A stretch of 47,540 bases of DNA, taken from assembly GCF_012911975.1 (NCBI RefSeq), contig NZ_SMDQ01000044.1:1-47540 (forward strand), written 5' to 3'. The position numbers were made by a program, and so were the translations under genes. Below the pieces are notes generated by a model. The model did no database searches and was not told the DNA's origin. It saw only the letters and a program-made list of their open reading frames with translations. This DNA is from Nodosilinea sp. P-1105 (lineage in GTDB: Bacteria > Cyanobacteriota > Cyanobacteriia > Phormidesmidales > Phormidesmidaceae). Position 1 is the first letter of the stretch, and each line of letters opens with the position of its first letter. Positions 1 through 8,000 of this stretch are shown piece after piece.

Positions 1-53
1 GGGGGAGGGGGGGGGGGGGGGAGGGGGGGGGGGGGGGGGGGGGGGGGTGGGGG
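1..53. repeat. Near-pure poly-G tract at window start
   Basis: The first 53 bases are almost only G, with A at a few places and one T near position 48. The tract lies just downstream of the stop codon of the proline-rich CIS gene, so the transcript would read poly-C. It resembles the G-rich GGGGGAG simple repeats inside that gene but is purer. It may be a real simple-sequence tract, or a sequencing or assembly artefact at a contig end. The sequence alone cannot decide. Confidence 0.6.
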
Positions 54-55
54 AA

Positions 56-1492
56 TTAGGGCTGGTTGCGGCGATCGAGGTAGTCCTTGAGGGAGAGGGA
101 AGGGGCTGGGTTAGGGCGACGGCGGAGTGGAGGTGGGGTGTTTTTGGGGGTAGTGCGGATGTCGATGCGGCCGATGGTGACGGTAATGGGAGACGGGAGA
201 GTAGGGGCAGACCCGTGTGTCTGCCCTAGCGAGGAGGATGGGGAGATGAGGGGATGTGGAGTGATGGGGTGGGGGAGTGGGGGAGTCGGAGAGACCGTAG
301 GGTGGGCACTGCCCACCGACCTTCCACTGCCCACCGGCCTCACCCTAGGGCTGGATGATGGGGGGGAGGAGGAGATGACGGGGGGGAGGGTAGCTTCAGG
401 AGAAGGAAACTGAGGGGCCGACGGAGGAGCTACCCTCGGGGAGGCGGTGTCCAGTGGCTTCACACTAGAGGTGGCTTGATCTACCGTAGGGTGGGCACTG
501 CCCACTGGCTTACCGTCGGGGCTGGAGGGTTGGGGGAGCGGGGGAGATGGGGAGGTGGGGGAGTGGGGAGATGGGGAGGTATCGGCTGGAGAGTTGAGCT
601 GGGGAGATGGGGAAGGCGGAGGCGTAAGAGAGTGGGGGAGTGGGGGAGTAGGAGAGACCGTAGGGGGGGTAGTGCTCACTGGCTTCGCGCCAGAGTTGGC
701 CGTTGGGGCAGCCGGGGAGAACAAGTCCTGCGATCGCGCTGCAGCCTCTGAAGGAACCGAGTGAGTCACCGCTGGGGTGATAGAACTTATGACATTCGAG
801 GCAGGGGGTAGGACCTGGGTTGGAGCCTGGGCTGCGAGGGAGGCCGCTGGTTCAGTTTTGTCCTGGTGGGGCTGATCTGCGGTGGGAACATCACTAGGGG
901 CATCACGGGTGGACTCTGCCGGTGATGCGATCGCAGAAGACAGGGATGGTGGATTTACCCTTGGTAGCAATGGGGAAACAGAAGGGGGTGGGGTGGGGGC
1001 TATCACTGGCGGCGATTCTCCATCGGAGCTAGGTACGGCCTCTAGGGGTGGAGCTGCCTTTGGTTGGAGGAGGTGGGGAGTGGGGGAGTGGGGGAGTGGG
1101 GGAGATGGGGGAGATGGGGGAGATGGGGAGGTATCGGCTGGAGAGTTGAGTTGGGGGGAGAGGGAGAGCGGACTGGCAAGCGATCGCGCGGTAGTTTCGG
1201 TGATTTCTGCGATCGCGCCTTGGGGGCGATCATCCACAGCAATAAAGGGATTCTGGGCTAGGGATACCAGCGGCCATTCCGAAGATTGCAACGCTAAGGG
1301 CTGGTCCTGGGCTACTGGCTCTGGGATCCATTGACGGCCTCGCACCCCCTGCAATGAGTGGGGTTGCCACAGGGAAACCCCAGCGATGTCCTGGGGCAAC
1401 CCCGGCTCAGGACCAAAGCGAGTAACGGTTTGGGGCCGCACCTGGGATGCCGCTTGGGGTGTTTGCCATCGCTGGATCAGCCGTTCAACCAT
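56..1492 (-). CDS. Proline/serine-rich CIS-associated protein with conserved C-terminal tag
   Basis: This 478-residue protein is the last CIS gene visible in the window. The N-terminal ~100 residues look ordinary. Residues ~105-420 are low-complexity Pro/Ser/Thr sequence encoded by C-rich simple repeats, with recurring PLPHSPTPH, LNSPADTSPSP and VGSAHPTV blocks. The last ~40 residues carry ITVTIGRIDIRTTP, a proline stretch and SLKDYLDRR. I recognise that pattern from the C-terminus of small hypothetical proteins in eCIS loci. This suggests a folded head and a short docking tag joined by a disordered linker. Its ATG overlaps the upstream stop by one base (TAATG), so the two genes are probably translationally coupled. 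No enzymatic motif is visible and the precise role is unknown. Repeat slippage probably makes the linker length vary between strains. Confidence 0.75.
   Translation of the reverse strand: MVERLIQRWQTPQAASQVRPQTVTRFGPEPGLPQDIAGVSLWQPHSLQGVRGRQWIPEPVAQDQPLALQSSEWPLVSLAQNPFIAVDDRPQGAIAEITETTARSLASPLSLSPQLNSPADTSPSPPSPPSPPLPHSPTPHLLQPKAAPPLEAVPSSDGESPPVIAPTPPPSVSPLLPRVNPPSLSSAIASPAESTRDAPSDVPTADQPHQDKTEPAASLAAQAPTQVLPPASNVISSITPAVTHSVPSEAAARSQDLFSPAAPTANSGAKPVSTTPPTVSPTPPLPHSLTPPPSPSPQLNSPADTSPSPHSPTSPSPPLPQPSSPDGKPVGSAHPTVDQATSSVKPLDTASPRVAPPSAPQFPSPEATLPPVISSSPPSSSPRVRPVGSGRSVGSAHPTVSPTPPLPHPITPHPLISPSSSLGQTHGSAPTLPSPITVTIGRIDIRTTPKNTPPPLRRRPNPAPSLSLKDYLDRRNQP
297..317. repeat. GTAGGGTGGGCACTGCCCACC palindrome inside proline-rich gene
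   Basis: GGTGGGCACTGCCCACC is self-complementary. It encodes VGSAHPTV-type residues in the linker of the proline-rich CIS protein. It is one of at least four family members in this window. Confidence 0.8.
486..505. repeat. GTAGGGTGGGCACTGCCCAC palindrome, second copy inside proline-rich gene
   Basis: This is identical over 20 bases to the copy at 297-317 and again encodes VGSAHPTV. A third, degenerate copy seems present near 660-690. Confidence 0.8.
568..604. repeat. 37-bp direct repeat in proline-rich gene, copy 1 (copy 2 at 1120-1156)
   Basis: The segment beginning GAGATGGGGAGGTATCGGCT recurs at 1120-1156 with one mismatch. Both copies are joined to arrays of GGGGGAG units, so a larger block was duplicated. 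It encodes LNSPADTSPSP twice. Confidence 0.85.
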
Positions 1493-2226
1493 TAGCCCAC
1501 CAGTCCTAAATAATACTGTCGTCGCTGGTTCGACATGGCCAGAATGTCAGCCTCGGCCCAGCCATAAACCCTGGCCAGTTGGTGGGTATCCAGCAGCAGC
1601 CGTTGGGCATAGGCGGTGATTTCCGCCCAGAGAAATGCTCCAATGTCAAAGGCCACCTGCCAGTTATGGCCACAGGCCGGGCAGGTGAGGTCGAGGGTAA
1701 TGTCAGCTTGGGGATCGGCAGCGGCGATCGCCCCCTCCACCTGGGCCAAAACCGACGAAGCCAAATTCCCCACTGCTATCGGCTGATCTCCCTGGCTAGC
1801 GGCCAGCACACAGCGCTCTAGCAACTGCTGCCGAGCCGCCGCAGAATCGCCCAGGCCCACCGTCGCGGCTAGATCCAGACTATTAGGCAGCCGAAACTTT
1901 AGACGGATCCCATCGGTTTCCCACTCCACCGGGTCTACCAACGGCACTGAGGGATCCCCGGTGCGAATATCCCCCACTTTCAGGGCAAACTCCAGGGTTT
2001 CCTGGCAGCTAGGGCAGGTCGCTACGCTGTCTAGGGTTGGGCCAAAGGTGAGCTCTCGCAGGGTCAGCAGATAGCCATCCCGCCGACCAATACTTAGACT
2101 GGCCAGAATGTCTAGGGGCTGGTCAGGTAGCGCAAACGCCAGGCAAGTCAAGACCCGATCAAGGGGGTGCTGCCCTTGACCTAGTTCCCAAATCTGGACG
2201 ATATGCGCGGCTGTCAGTGATTCCAT
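1492..2226 (-). CDS. Zinc-ribbon baseplate-associated protein, T4 gp26/gp51-like (T4_baseplate family)
   Basis: This 244-residue protein lies between the tube gene and the proline-rich gene. Two CxxC pairs (CPSC at 71-74 and CPAC at 182-185) could bind one zinc ion. The C-terminal part, with LARVYGWAEADILAMS followed by a Arg/Tyr-rich end, is characteristic of the T4-type baseplate assembly protein family found in phage and eCIS clusters. In T4, gp26 and gp51 are assembly factors for the baseplate hub, and I infer a similar chaperone role here. I see no clear Shine-Dalgarno sequence before the ATG, and the tube stop codon is only 7 bases upstream, so translation may depend on coupling. The family assignment is made from sequence pattern only. 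Confidence 0.65.
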   Translation of the reverse strand: MESLTAAHIVQIWELGQGQHPLDRVLTCLAFALPDQPLDILASLSIGRRDGYLLTLRELTFGPTLDSVATCPSCQETLEFALKVGDIRTGDPSVPLVDPVEWETDGIRLKFRLPNSLDLAATVGLGDSAAARQQLLERCVLAASQGDQPIAVGNLASSVLAQVEGAIAAADPQADITLDLTCPACGHNWQVAFDIGAFLWAEITAYAQRLLLDTHQLARVYGWAEADILAMSNQRRQYYLGLVG

Positions 2227-2233
2227 AGATTGA

Positions 2234-2758
2234 TTAGGCTGGTTCTAAGAAGCTGGGTTCAGAGGGTTCCGTTACCTCGGTATCCCGTTCCCAACCTTCG
2301 TTTTGCAACTGAATGCTCTGAATGGCCACCTCATTGGCGCTGGCGTCTAAATCAGGCATAGCCGTGAATTCGGACACCCAACAGCGGTAAATGCGATAGG
2401 CGATCGCCACCTGCCCGGCCTCATTCATCAGCTCTAAAATCAGATCTTTACGAAAGTCCTGGAGGGAAACTTCAGCCCCAAGGCCAGAGCCAAAGTTCCA
2501 GACTTTGTTCGCCCACTGCTCAAATTCTTTGTCGTGGGTTACCCCCCGCTCTAGGGTAATGGGCTCGTATTTAGATTGCCCTGGCGAATGGCGAGGGCTG
2601 CTCGGGTCGCCCCCTTCCCGGTGGGTGACCACTTCGGTGGTGCGCTTCAGGGCACCGACCTTGCTGATACCAGCTACATAGCGACCATCCCACTTAACGC
2701 GGAATTTGTAGTTTTTGTAGGGATCAAATCGTTGGGCATTAACACTGAACTGGGCCAT
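2234..2758 (-). CDS. CIS inner tube protein (gp19/Afp1-like)
   Basis: This 174-residue protein is the single visible inner tube gene. Hcp/gp19-type subunits stack as hexameric rings inside the sheath. Family features are the opening FDPYKNYKFRVKWDGRYVAG, the GLKR-like SKVGALKRTTEV segment, the YEPITLERGVTHDKEFEQW motif and a C-terminal strand set ending in IQLQNEGWERD. Length matches the family (about 145-175 residues). The acidic tail (TEVTEPSEPSFLEPA) extends beyond the usual end. A strong Shine-Dalgarno sequence (AGGAG, 6 bases before the ATG) marks the start. The gene follows the sheath gene after an ~80-bp spacer that carries a palindromic repeat. Many CIS encode several tube paralogues, but only one is seen here. 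Confidence 0.92.
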   Translation of the reverse strand: MAQFSVNAQRFDPYKNYKFRVKWDGRYVAGISKVGALKRTTEVVTHREGGDPSSPRHSPGQSKYEPITLERGVTHDKEFEQWANKVWNFGSGLGAEVSLQDFRKDLILELMNEAGQVAIAYRIYRCWVSEFTAMPDLDASANEVAIQSIQLQNEGWERDTEVTEPSEPSFLEPA

Positions 2759-2795
2759 GGTTTTCTCCTAAGGTTATATGTGGAGGGGGTTTAGA

Positions 2796-2820
2796 GGGTG
2801 GTGGGCGATGCCCACCCTAC
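2796..2820. repeat. Palindromic GTAGGGTGGGCN..GCCCACC repeat between sheath and tube genes
   Basis: The sequence contains GGTGGGCGATGCCCACC, a GC-rich hairpin of the same family as the copies at 297-317, 486-505 and 41574-41596. It lies between the sheath stop (2838) and the tube start (2758). A hairpin here could affect transcript processing or read-through between the two most abundant structural components. That role is inference. Confidence 0.75.
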
Positions 2821-2837
2821 GAGGCTGCTTTCTGCCT

Positions 2838-4460
2838 TTAAGTTTCGAGCTGTCCAGCGATTTGTTGGAATTTCAGGATCACAAACTCGGCTGGTTTCAG
2901 GGGGGCAAAGCCAATCAGAATATTGACAATGCCACGATCAATGTCGTTTTGGGTGGTGGTTTCACTGTCGCACTTGACGAAATAAGCATCTTTAGGGGTG
3001 GTACCCTGAAACGCCCCCTGGCGGAACAGATTGTTCATAAACGCCCCAACATTCAGGCGAATTTGCGCCCACAGGGGCTCGTCGTTGGGCTCAAATACCA
3101 CCCACTGGGTGCCGCGATAGAGGCTTTCTTGCAGGAAAAGGGCCAGGCGACGCACCGGAACATATTTCCATTCTGACGCTAGGCGATCGTCACCATCCAG
3201 GGTTCGAGAGCCCCAGGCTACATTTCCATAGACTGGAAAGTTACGTAAGCAGTTGACCCCCAAAGGATTGAGTTCGCCATTTTCACCATCGGTCAAATTT
3301 ACTGTTAACTCTCGAACACCGTTCAAAGTGGCTTCTGTTCCCGCTGGCGCTTTCCAAACGCCACGGCTACTGTCAGTCCTGGCAAACAGACCAGCCATAA
3401 TCGGGCTGGGTACAAAAGTTTCTAAACGATTTTCCTTTAATGGATCAGCTAGCTTTACCCTAGGAAAAAATACGGCTGCATTTTGTTTAGCATCTCCGGC
3501 TGCTCCACGGATTTCATCAACTCCATCAACAGCAAGGCTATGACTAATCCAATCCATGGGAGGATCAATCAGCAACATAGCCCGTCGCTCCAGGCAATAC
3601 TGAGCAGCTGCTGTCCATGTAGTCAGAGAAATATCAACATCTGACCTGACTGGGGGAATACAAAGAATGTTGAATAAATCAGCTTTCTCCAAGGAAAAGA
3701 GACCAGTTTTGTCTCTTTGACTGCCAATATACTGATTATCATTTCTAGGATCAGTTCCGTTAGATCCCTCAGTGGAAGGGGTATTTATAGAACTTGGCTT
3801 TCCTTCTTCATCTCTAGTCTCATTAGGTCTAGGGCTACTGTCGCCACCAAGTATTGCCTTGACGCGCACAAGGGATGACTGGCTTTCTATCACGTCGGAG
3901 ACAAACCGACTTGCCATTGGATCCATCGATAAATTCCGAATGGTTTCGCTAGCGATTTCTTCTCTATTTTCGATGAATTTCACTGTTAGGTTAAAAGTCT
4001 CTTCAGGAGTGGCAGTGGCGTAATCTACACTTATTTCCAGATTGTTTCCCCAAGCTCCTTCACTCGCTGCGCTGAGAACAACTGGGCTATCATCTAGGGA
4101 AGTAGGCAAACTATACTCGGCAGTTTTAGCAGAGTTATCTTCGTCAACAACATCATCACTCTCAGGATCATCTGGATCAGACTTTTTCATAACTGTGTTA
4201 GAAAGACGCACAATAATGGCATCATTTCCCCCATTCAAGAAAAAATGCTGAACAGCATAACTCATGGTGCTAGTGCGTGACAGTCCACCAAATATACGCT
4301 CATAGGAACCAAAGTTCTTAATGCGGACCGGAGAATTGGTTAAACCTCTTGGAGCATAGCCAATAAAGGCTGTAATGGATGTAGCGACGCCGGTTATGGT
4401 GCGGACACCGCTGGGAATTTCTTGGACGTAGACACCGGGATAGGTGGGGGTAATGGCCAT
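2838..4460 (-). CDS. CIS tail sheath protein
   Basis: This 540-residue contractile sheath subunit polymerises around the inner tube and drives injection. The N-terminus (TYPGVYVQEIPSG, then VATSITAFIGYAPRG) and the C-terminus (NNLFRQGAFQGTTPKDAYFV, then VNILIGFAPLKPAEFVILKF) are classic sheath signatures. These ends form the conserved handshake domain. Residues ~90-390 are much less typical, encoded by visibly AT-richer DNA (about 3300-4250), and probably form the surface-exposed variable domain. The ATG is preceded by AAGGA at suitable spacing. The gene follows the fibre gene with a 75-bp gap. One sheath gene is present, whereas Afp and PVC loci have up to three. Confidence 0.95.
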   Translation of the reverse strand: MAITPTYPGVYVQEIPSGVRTITGVATSITAFIGYAPRGLTNSPVRIKNFGSYERIFGGLSRTSTMSYAVQHFFLNGGNDAIIVRLSNTVMKKSDPDDPESDDVVDEDNSAKTAEYSLPTSLDDSPVVLSAASEGAWGNNLEISVDYATATPEETFNLTVKFIENREEIASETIRNLSMDPMASRFVSDVIESQSSLVRVKAILGGDSSPRPNETRDEEGKPSSINTPSTEGSNGTDPRNDNQYIGSQRDKTGLFSLEKADLFNILCIPPVRSDVDISLTTWTAAAQYCLERRAMLLIDPPMDWISHSLAVDGVDEIRGAAGDAKQNAAVFFPRVKLADPLKENRLETFVPSPIMAGLFARTDSSRGVWKAPAGTEATLNGVRELTVNLTDGENGELNPLGVNCLRNFPVYGNVAWGSRTLDGDDRLASEWKYVPVRRLALFLQESLYRGTQWVVFEPNDEPLWAQIRLNVGAFMNNLFRQGAFQGTTPKDAYFVKCDSETTTQNDIDRGIVNILIGFAPLKPAEFVILKFQQIAGQLET

Positions 4461-4535
4461 GGTTTGAGTCCTTATTTTCAGAGTGTTAGAAATACCGGAG
4501 ATCTTTAATGCCTAGATAAGTAATTTAGTTGGCAT

Positions 4536-7500
4536 TCATGAATCTGGGGGAATGATATTACTCAGGGTCTGTTTAAGCTGGGCAATCTCTTGATCCTGTT
4601 TTTTGACCTTGGCGGACAGTTGCTTAACCACATGACGATGCTCCTGAACGGCTTTCGTTAACAGCGCGATGACATCCATCAACTTGACTTTCTGATGATC
4701 ATCGCTCGCCAACAAGTCGGGCACTTCTTCAGCGATAAAGCCTGCATGCGTGTTGCTACTGCGATCGCTCTTATAGTTAAATTTTACTGGATGTAACTTA
4801 CTAAGATTTTCAGCTACTTCTTGGCTTGTAAACTCACTAATATTGTCTTTTAGTAAACCAGAGGAAATTTGATAATAGTTGGAGCTGGTTAAACCATGTC
4901 TTACCAAAACATCATGGCCATCAATTGTAGTAGTGACTAAGTTCATCGATTCAAGTCGGTCAGCCTGTAGAGTTTTAACTCTAAAGTCTTCATTGGAATC
5001 ACCATTGAGACTAGCTTTTTGGCTAAGCGTATCATTCACCTCAGCTGCTCTGCCGTCAACGTAGGCGGTGAGGGCCTGTTCAGTGACCAGAACATCATCT
5101 CGACCGACTTCAGGGATATCATCCCCTGAAATCTCATTGATTATGGCTGAGTTGAGATTAAGCGACATACAACTCAGCGTTTTCGCACTAAAATCGATAC
5201 TGTTGCTACCGGTTTGATCCGCTTTCCCATCCAGACTATTGGTCAACTGTTCTACTTCACTGTCAACATAAGTTTTAACAGCTCCCTCAGTGGGTAACGT
5301 ATCATGGCGTAAGTCTTGCAGTATTCCATCCTCTGAAATGGCATTAATCTGAGCCATGTTCAAGTTCAGGGAGAGGCAACTCAGGTTCTGAGCCTTGAAA
5401 TCAACATTTTCATCGCCATTTTGATCGGCTTTGTCATTCAGACTATTATTTAAAGACTCTACTTGACCAATAACATAGCCTTTTACAGCACCTTCAGTAG
5501 GTAACGCATTATTGCGGGCATCCCCCAATGACTCGTCATTGGAAATTGCATCCACCGCAAAAGCATTCAGTTCTAGGGTGCGGCAACTGAGGGTTTGAGC
5601 CCTGAAGTCAACATTATCATCACCATTAAGGTTTGCTTTGTTGGCTAGCTTGTCATCAAAGTCACTAATTTGATGATCCACATAGGTTTTAACAGCCTTC
5701 TCAGTTGGTACAGCGTCGTCACTCCTATCGTGCAATGTGTCATCGGTAGAGAACTCATTGATCGCTGTGCCCAATTCTAGTTTTGTGGCTCCATTAATCT
5801 CTAGCGGATACTGGGGATCATCAAGCCCAATACCCACAGGGCCGTTGAGAAAGACAAAGCTCGTTTCGGGCTCGGCTACAAATTGAATTTGCTTTGGATC
5901 AGAAGGCTGACCATCTGGGGTCGTACTGGCTTGCATCACCCCATAACGAACCGGTTCCTGCGTCCCTGATTCATCATTGTCCGGCTGCAGTAACACTTCA
6001 AACCTTTGTCCCTGAAAGGTTTCCGCGAAAAACTCACCTGTAATATCTAAGTCGGTTGTTCTAATTGTGCCTTCTACATCCAAGGCGCTTTGTGGGTCGG
6101 TTTTGCCTACGCCCACATTGCCGTTTTTCAGGACGATGAGACGAGCAGCCTGGGTATCGGCCTTTTGTTCAGTTTCAGGATCAGCCTCTAAGCCCATGAC
6201 AGAAAACTGACCACGAATTTCAAGGTCTCCAGCAATTTCGCCCCCTTCTCGGTCCAAGGCTCGCAAGAGAGGGGGAAACAGAATGCGCTGATCGTAGACC
6301 TTAGGTATGGAGTCCTCACTGGTAAAATCAACGACGGCCAATAGGGCGTACTGGTGTTCGATGCCATGGGGGGGCTGGGGTATCGGGCGGGAAATGGAGA
6401 CCCCCTGGTTGCTGACATCGTCATCGGCGCGATCGCTGGGCCACTCAATATCATTAGTGGCGGCCCGAGCTGGAATCAGCCAATAATCGCCAGTCCGGTA
6501 AATGATGGGTACTGTTTTCGCTGCCTGATCGCTGGCGGTGTCGCCATCGGATTCAGCAGGCTCAGAGGCCTCTGTCACAGCAAACTGGACTTTGATGCCG
6601 TTCTCTAGCTCGATCCAATTCGACGAAATGGCCAGAACCCCCTGACGGGTGTCGGTGACCGTGTGATCCCAGCGGCGCACCTTCGACACATTTTTGGGGA
6701 TACTGCCGCCGACAATTAGGGCATCATCAAACTCCAGCTTGGTGTCAGTGGCACTTCTCAGGGGCACCAGCAAGCCAGGTTCACCCCTGAGTTCTTGGGC
6801 GGCGGTCAGCAGCTCTAGCCACTGCCCTGGAGTAGAGTCAGCCCAGGCATCTTGGCTGGATTTGCTAATGCGAATTACATTGCCTTCGATCGCCTTCACT
6901 GGACTGACCACGCTGCCGTTATTGCGCGACCATTTGAAGGTAACGGCCTGGTTGCCATTGCCATTGCCATTGCCATTGGAAGTAACTGGGTCATTGCCAT
7001 GGTGAATTTCCACCCGGTAAAGGTAGTTACCCAGGCGGCCATTAGACCCAGTTGTACCATCGGGGCAGAGTCGGGCACAGGCATTCATCCGGGGGGCGCG
7101 ATCGCGCTCAGCCTGCTCAAAATCTCGCCAGGGCTGGGGCCAATCGGTGGCGATCGCCGCTGGTACCTGCAGTTGATTAACTTGAATGGTCTCGTCAGGT
7201 TGCCTCAGCTTTAACTGCCACACGGTTTTGGTGCGGGTGGTGGTGTCAGGCACATTCAGGGCCACGTCCCGCAGGGTGGGGTCATCCACCGCTGTCACCG
7301 GGCGTTCCCACACGTCGAGGTAGGCAAAGTAGCGTTGCTCAGACAAGCGGTCAAACCCCTCGGATTCCTCGTCCAGGAGGTAATCCGGTTGAGAGGTATA
7401 GGTAACGATACGCCTCATTTGAGTCACGGTCACGTCATCCAAAGCGCCATCCACCTGGATTTCGCGATTGCCTTGATCGATAATTTTTTTGATCCGCCAG

Positions 7501-7988
7501 CCGATCAAAGAGGCCGAGGGTTCGGTCGAATTCGTTCCGTGAGTCCCTTCATCGCCAGCTAACATCAGCCAGTCCCCAACTCGCAGTCGGCGGCCATCAA
7601 TGGTCAAGCTAGGGGAAACCTGTAACCGCTGATTGTCTAGCTTCCTGACCGTAAAGCTGGATTCGGGGGCCAGTTCACACAGCACCCCCCGGGTATAGAA
7701 GTGCCCCGGCAGTAGAGCAATGTCGGTGGCAGATGGATTGCTAAGGGGAGGCGTAGCGATCGCCCGCAGCTGGAAACTGGTATCACTGGGATCGCCCGTA
7801 AACGGGTCTACCTTGGAGGCCCCACTACCCGCCCCAATCATGTCAGTGACGTAGGCGCGGCGCAGGTGATTTTGAATGTCGGCCTGCTCGTTCCAGTCGG
7901 CATCGAGCTGGAGACGACCCTGCTGCATGCGGACACTGGTGTAACCTTTCTTGGGGTCAAATGTAGACCGAGTGATATCGCCTGCCAT
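4536..7988 (-). CDS. CIS tail-fibre-like protein: DUF6519 N-terminus, tandem repeats, Peptidase_S74 chaperone
   Basis: This protein has 1150 residues. Residues 1-~560 match the DUF6519 baseplate/fibre type (DITRSTFDPKKGYTSVRMQQ, then LDADWNEQADIQNHLRRAY). Then come fibre stretches of the GNVGVGKTDPQSALDV type and four tandem units of about 69 residues (LPTEGAVKTYVD and KADQNGDENVDFKA). From ~1040 there is a Peptidase_S74 intramolecular chaperone with GFIAEEVPD and a coiled coil (QEIAQLKQTL). Ser and Lys sit in the S-x4-K arrangement (SSGLLKDNI) expected for self-cleavage after trimer folding. By family, this should be a trimeric fibre attached to the baseplate and used for host or membrane recognition. 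A strong AAGGAGG, 7 bases before the ATG, overlaps the upstream stop. A (GN) run at ~340 comes from a microsatellite. Confidence 0.85.
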   Translation of the reverse strand: MAGDITRSTFDPKKGYTSVRMQQGRLQLDADWNEQADIQNHLRRAYVTDMIGAGSGASKVDPFTGDPSDTSFQLRAIATPPLSNPSATDIALLPGHFYTRGVLCELAPESSFTVRKLDNQRLQVSPSLTIDGRRLRVGDWLMLAGDEGTHGTNSTEPSASLIGWRIKKIIDQGNREIQVDGALDDVTVTQMRRIVTYTSQPDYLLDEESEGFDRLSEQRYFAYLDVWERPVTAVDDPTLRDVALNVPDTTTRTKTVWQLKLRQPDETIQVNQLQVPAAIATDWPQPWRDFEQAERDRAPRMNACARLCPDGTTGSNGRLGNYLYRVEIHHGNDPVTSNGNGNGNGNQAVTFKWSRNNGSVVSPVKAIEGNVIRISKSSQDAWADSTPGQWLELLTAAQELRGEPGLLVPLRSATDTKLEFDDALIVGGSIPKNVSKVRRWDHTVTDTRQGVLAISSNWIELENGIKVQFAVTEASEPAESDGDTASDQAAKTVPIIYRTGDYWLIPARAATNDIEWPSDRADDDVSNQGVSISRPIPQPPHGIEHQYALLAVVDFTSEDSIPKVYDQRILFPPLLRALDREGGEIAGDLEIRGQFSVMGLEADPETEQKADTQAARLIVLKNGNVGVGKTDPQSALDVEGTIRTTDLDITGEFFAETFQGQRFEVLLQPDNDESGTQEPVRYGVMQASTTPDGQPSDPKQIQFVAEPETSFVFLNGPVGIGLDDPQYPLEINGATKLELGTAINEFSTDDTLHDRSDDAVPTEKAVKTYVDHQISDFDDKLANKANLNGDDNVDFRAQTLSCRTLELNAFAVDAISNDESLGDARNNALPTEGAVKGYVIGQVESLNNSLNDKADQNGDENVDFKAQNLSCLSLNLNMAQINAISEDGILQDLRHDTLPTEGAVKTYVDSEVEQLTNSLDGKADQTGSNSIDFSAKTLSCMSLNLNSAIINEISGDDIPEVGRDDVLVTEQALTAYVDGRAAEVNDTLSQKASLNGDSNEDFRVKTLQADRLESMNLVTTTIDGHDVLVRHGLTSSNYYQISSGLLKDNISEFTSQEVAENLSKLHPVKFNYKSDRSSNTHAGFIAEEVPDLLASDDHQKVKLMDVIALLTKAVQEHRHVVKQLSAKVKKQDQEIAQLKQTLSNIIPPDS
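4940..5765 (-). repeat. Four tandem ~207-bp coding repeats in the fibre gene
   Basis: Each unit encodes about 69 residues, with TEGAVKTYVD-like, KADQNGDENVDF-like and LSCLSLNLN-like segments. Units 2 and 3 are most alike; units 1 and 4 have diverged. The DNA here is AT-richer than the flanking baseplate genes. Recombination between units could change fibre length. Confidence 0.8.
6955..6978. repeat. CCATTG microsatellite (4 units) in fibre gene
   Basis: Four perfect CCATTG units encode an alternating Asn-Gly run in the N-terminal part of the fibre protein. Unit number changes would keep the reading frame. Confidence 0.9.
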
Positions 7989-8000
7989 GGGGTTCCCTCC

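Noticed and set aside
882..1334. Gly/Trp-rich frames on the plus strand opposite the proline-rich gene
   Set aside because: They are simple-repeat shadows (GGGGGAG read as Gly-Arg-Trp-Gly); the minus frame links to a conserved C-terminal tag and couples with its neighbour.
4940..5765. Tandem repeats as a CRISPR array
   Set aside because: The units are ~207 bp, protein-coding in frame and without unique spacers; they are fibre stalk repeats.
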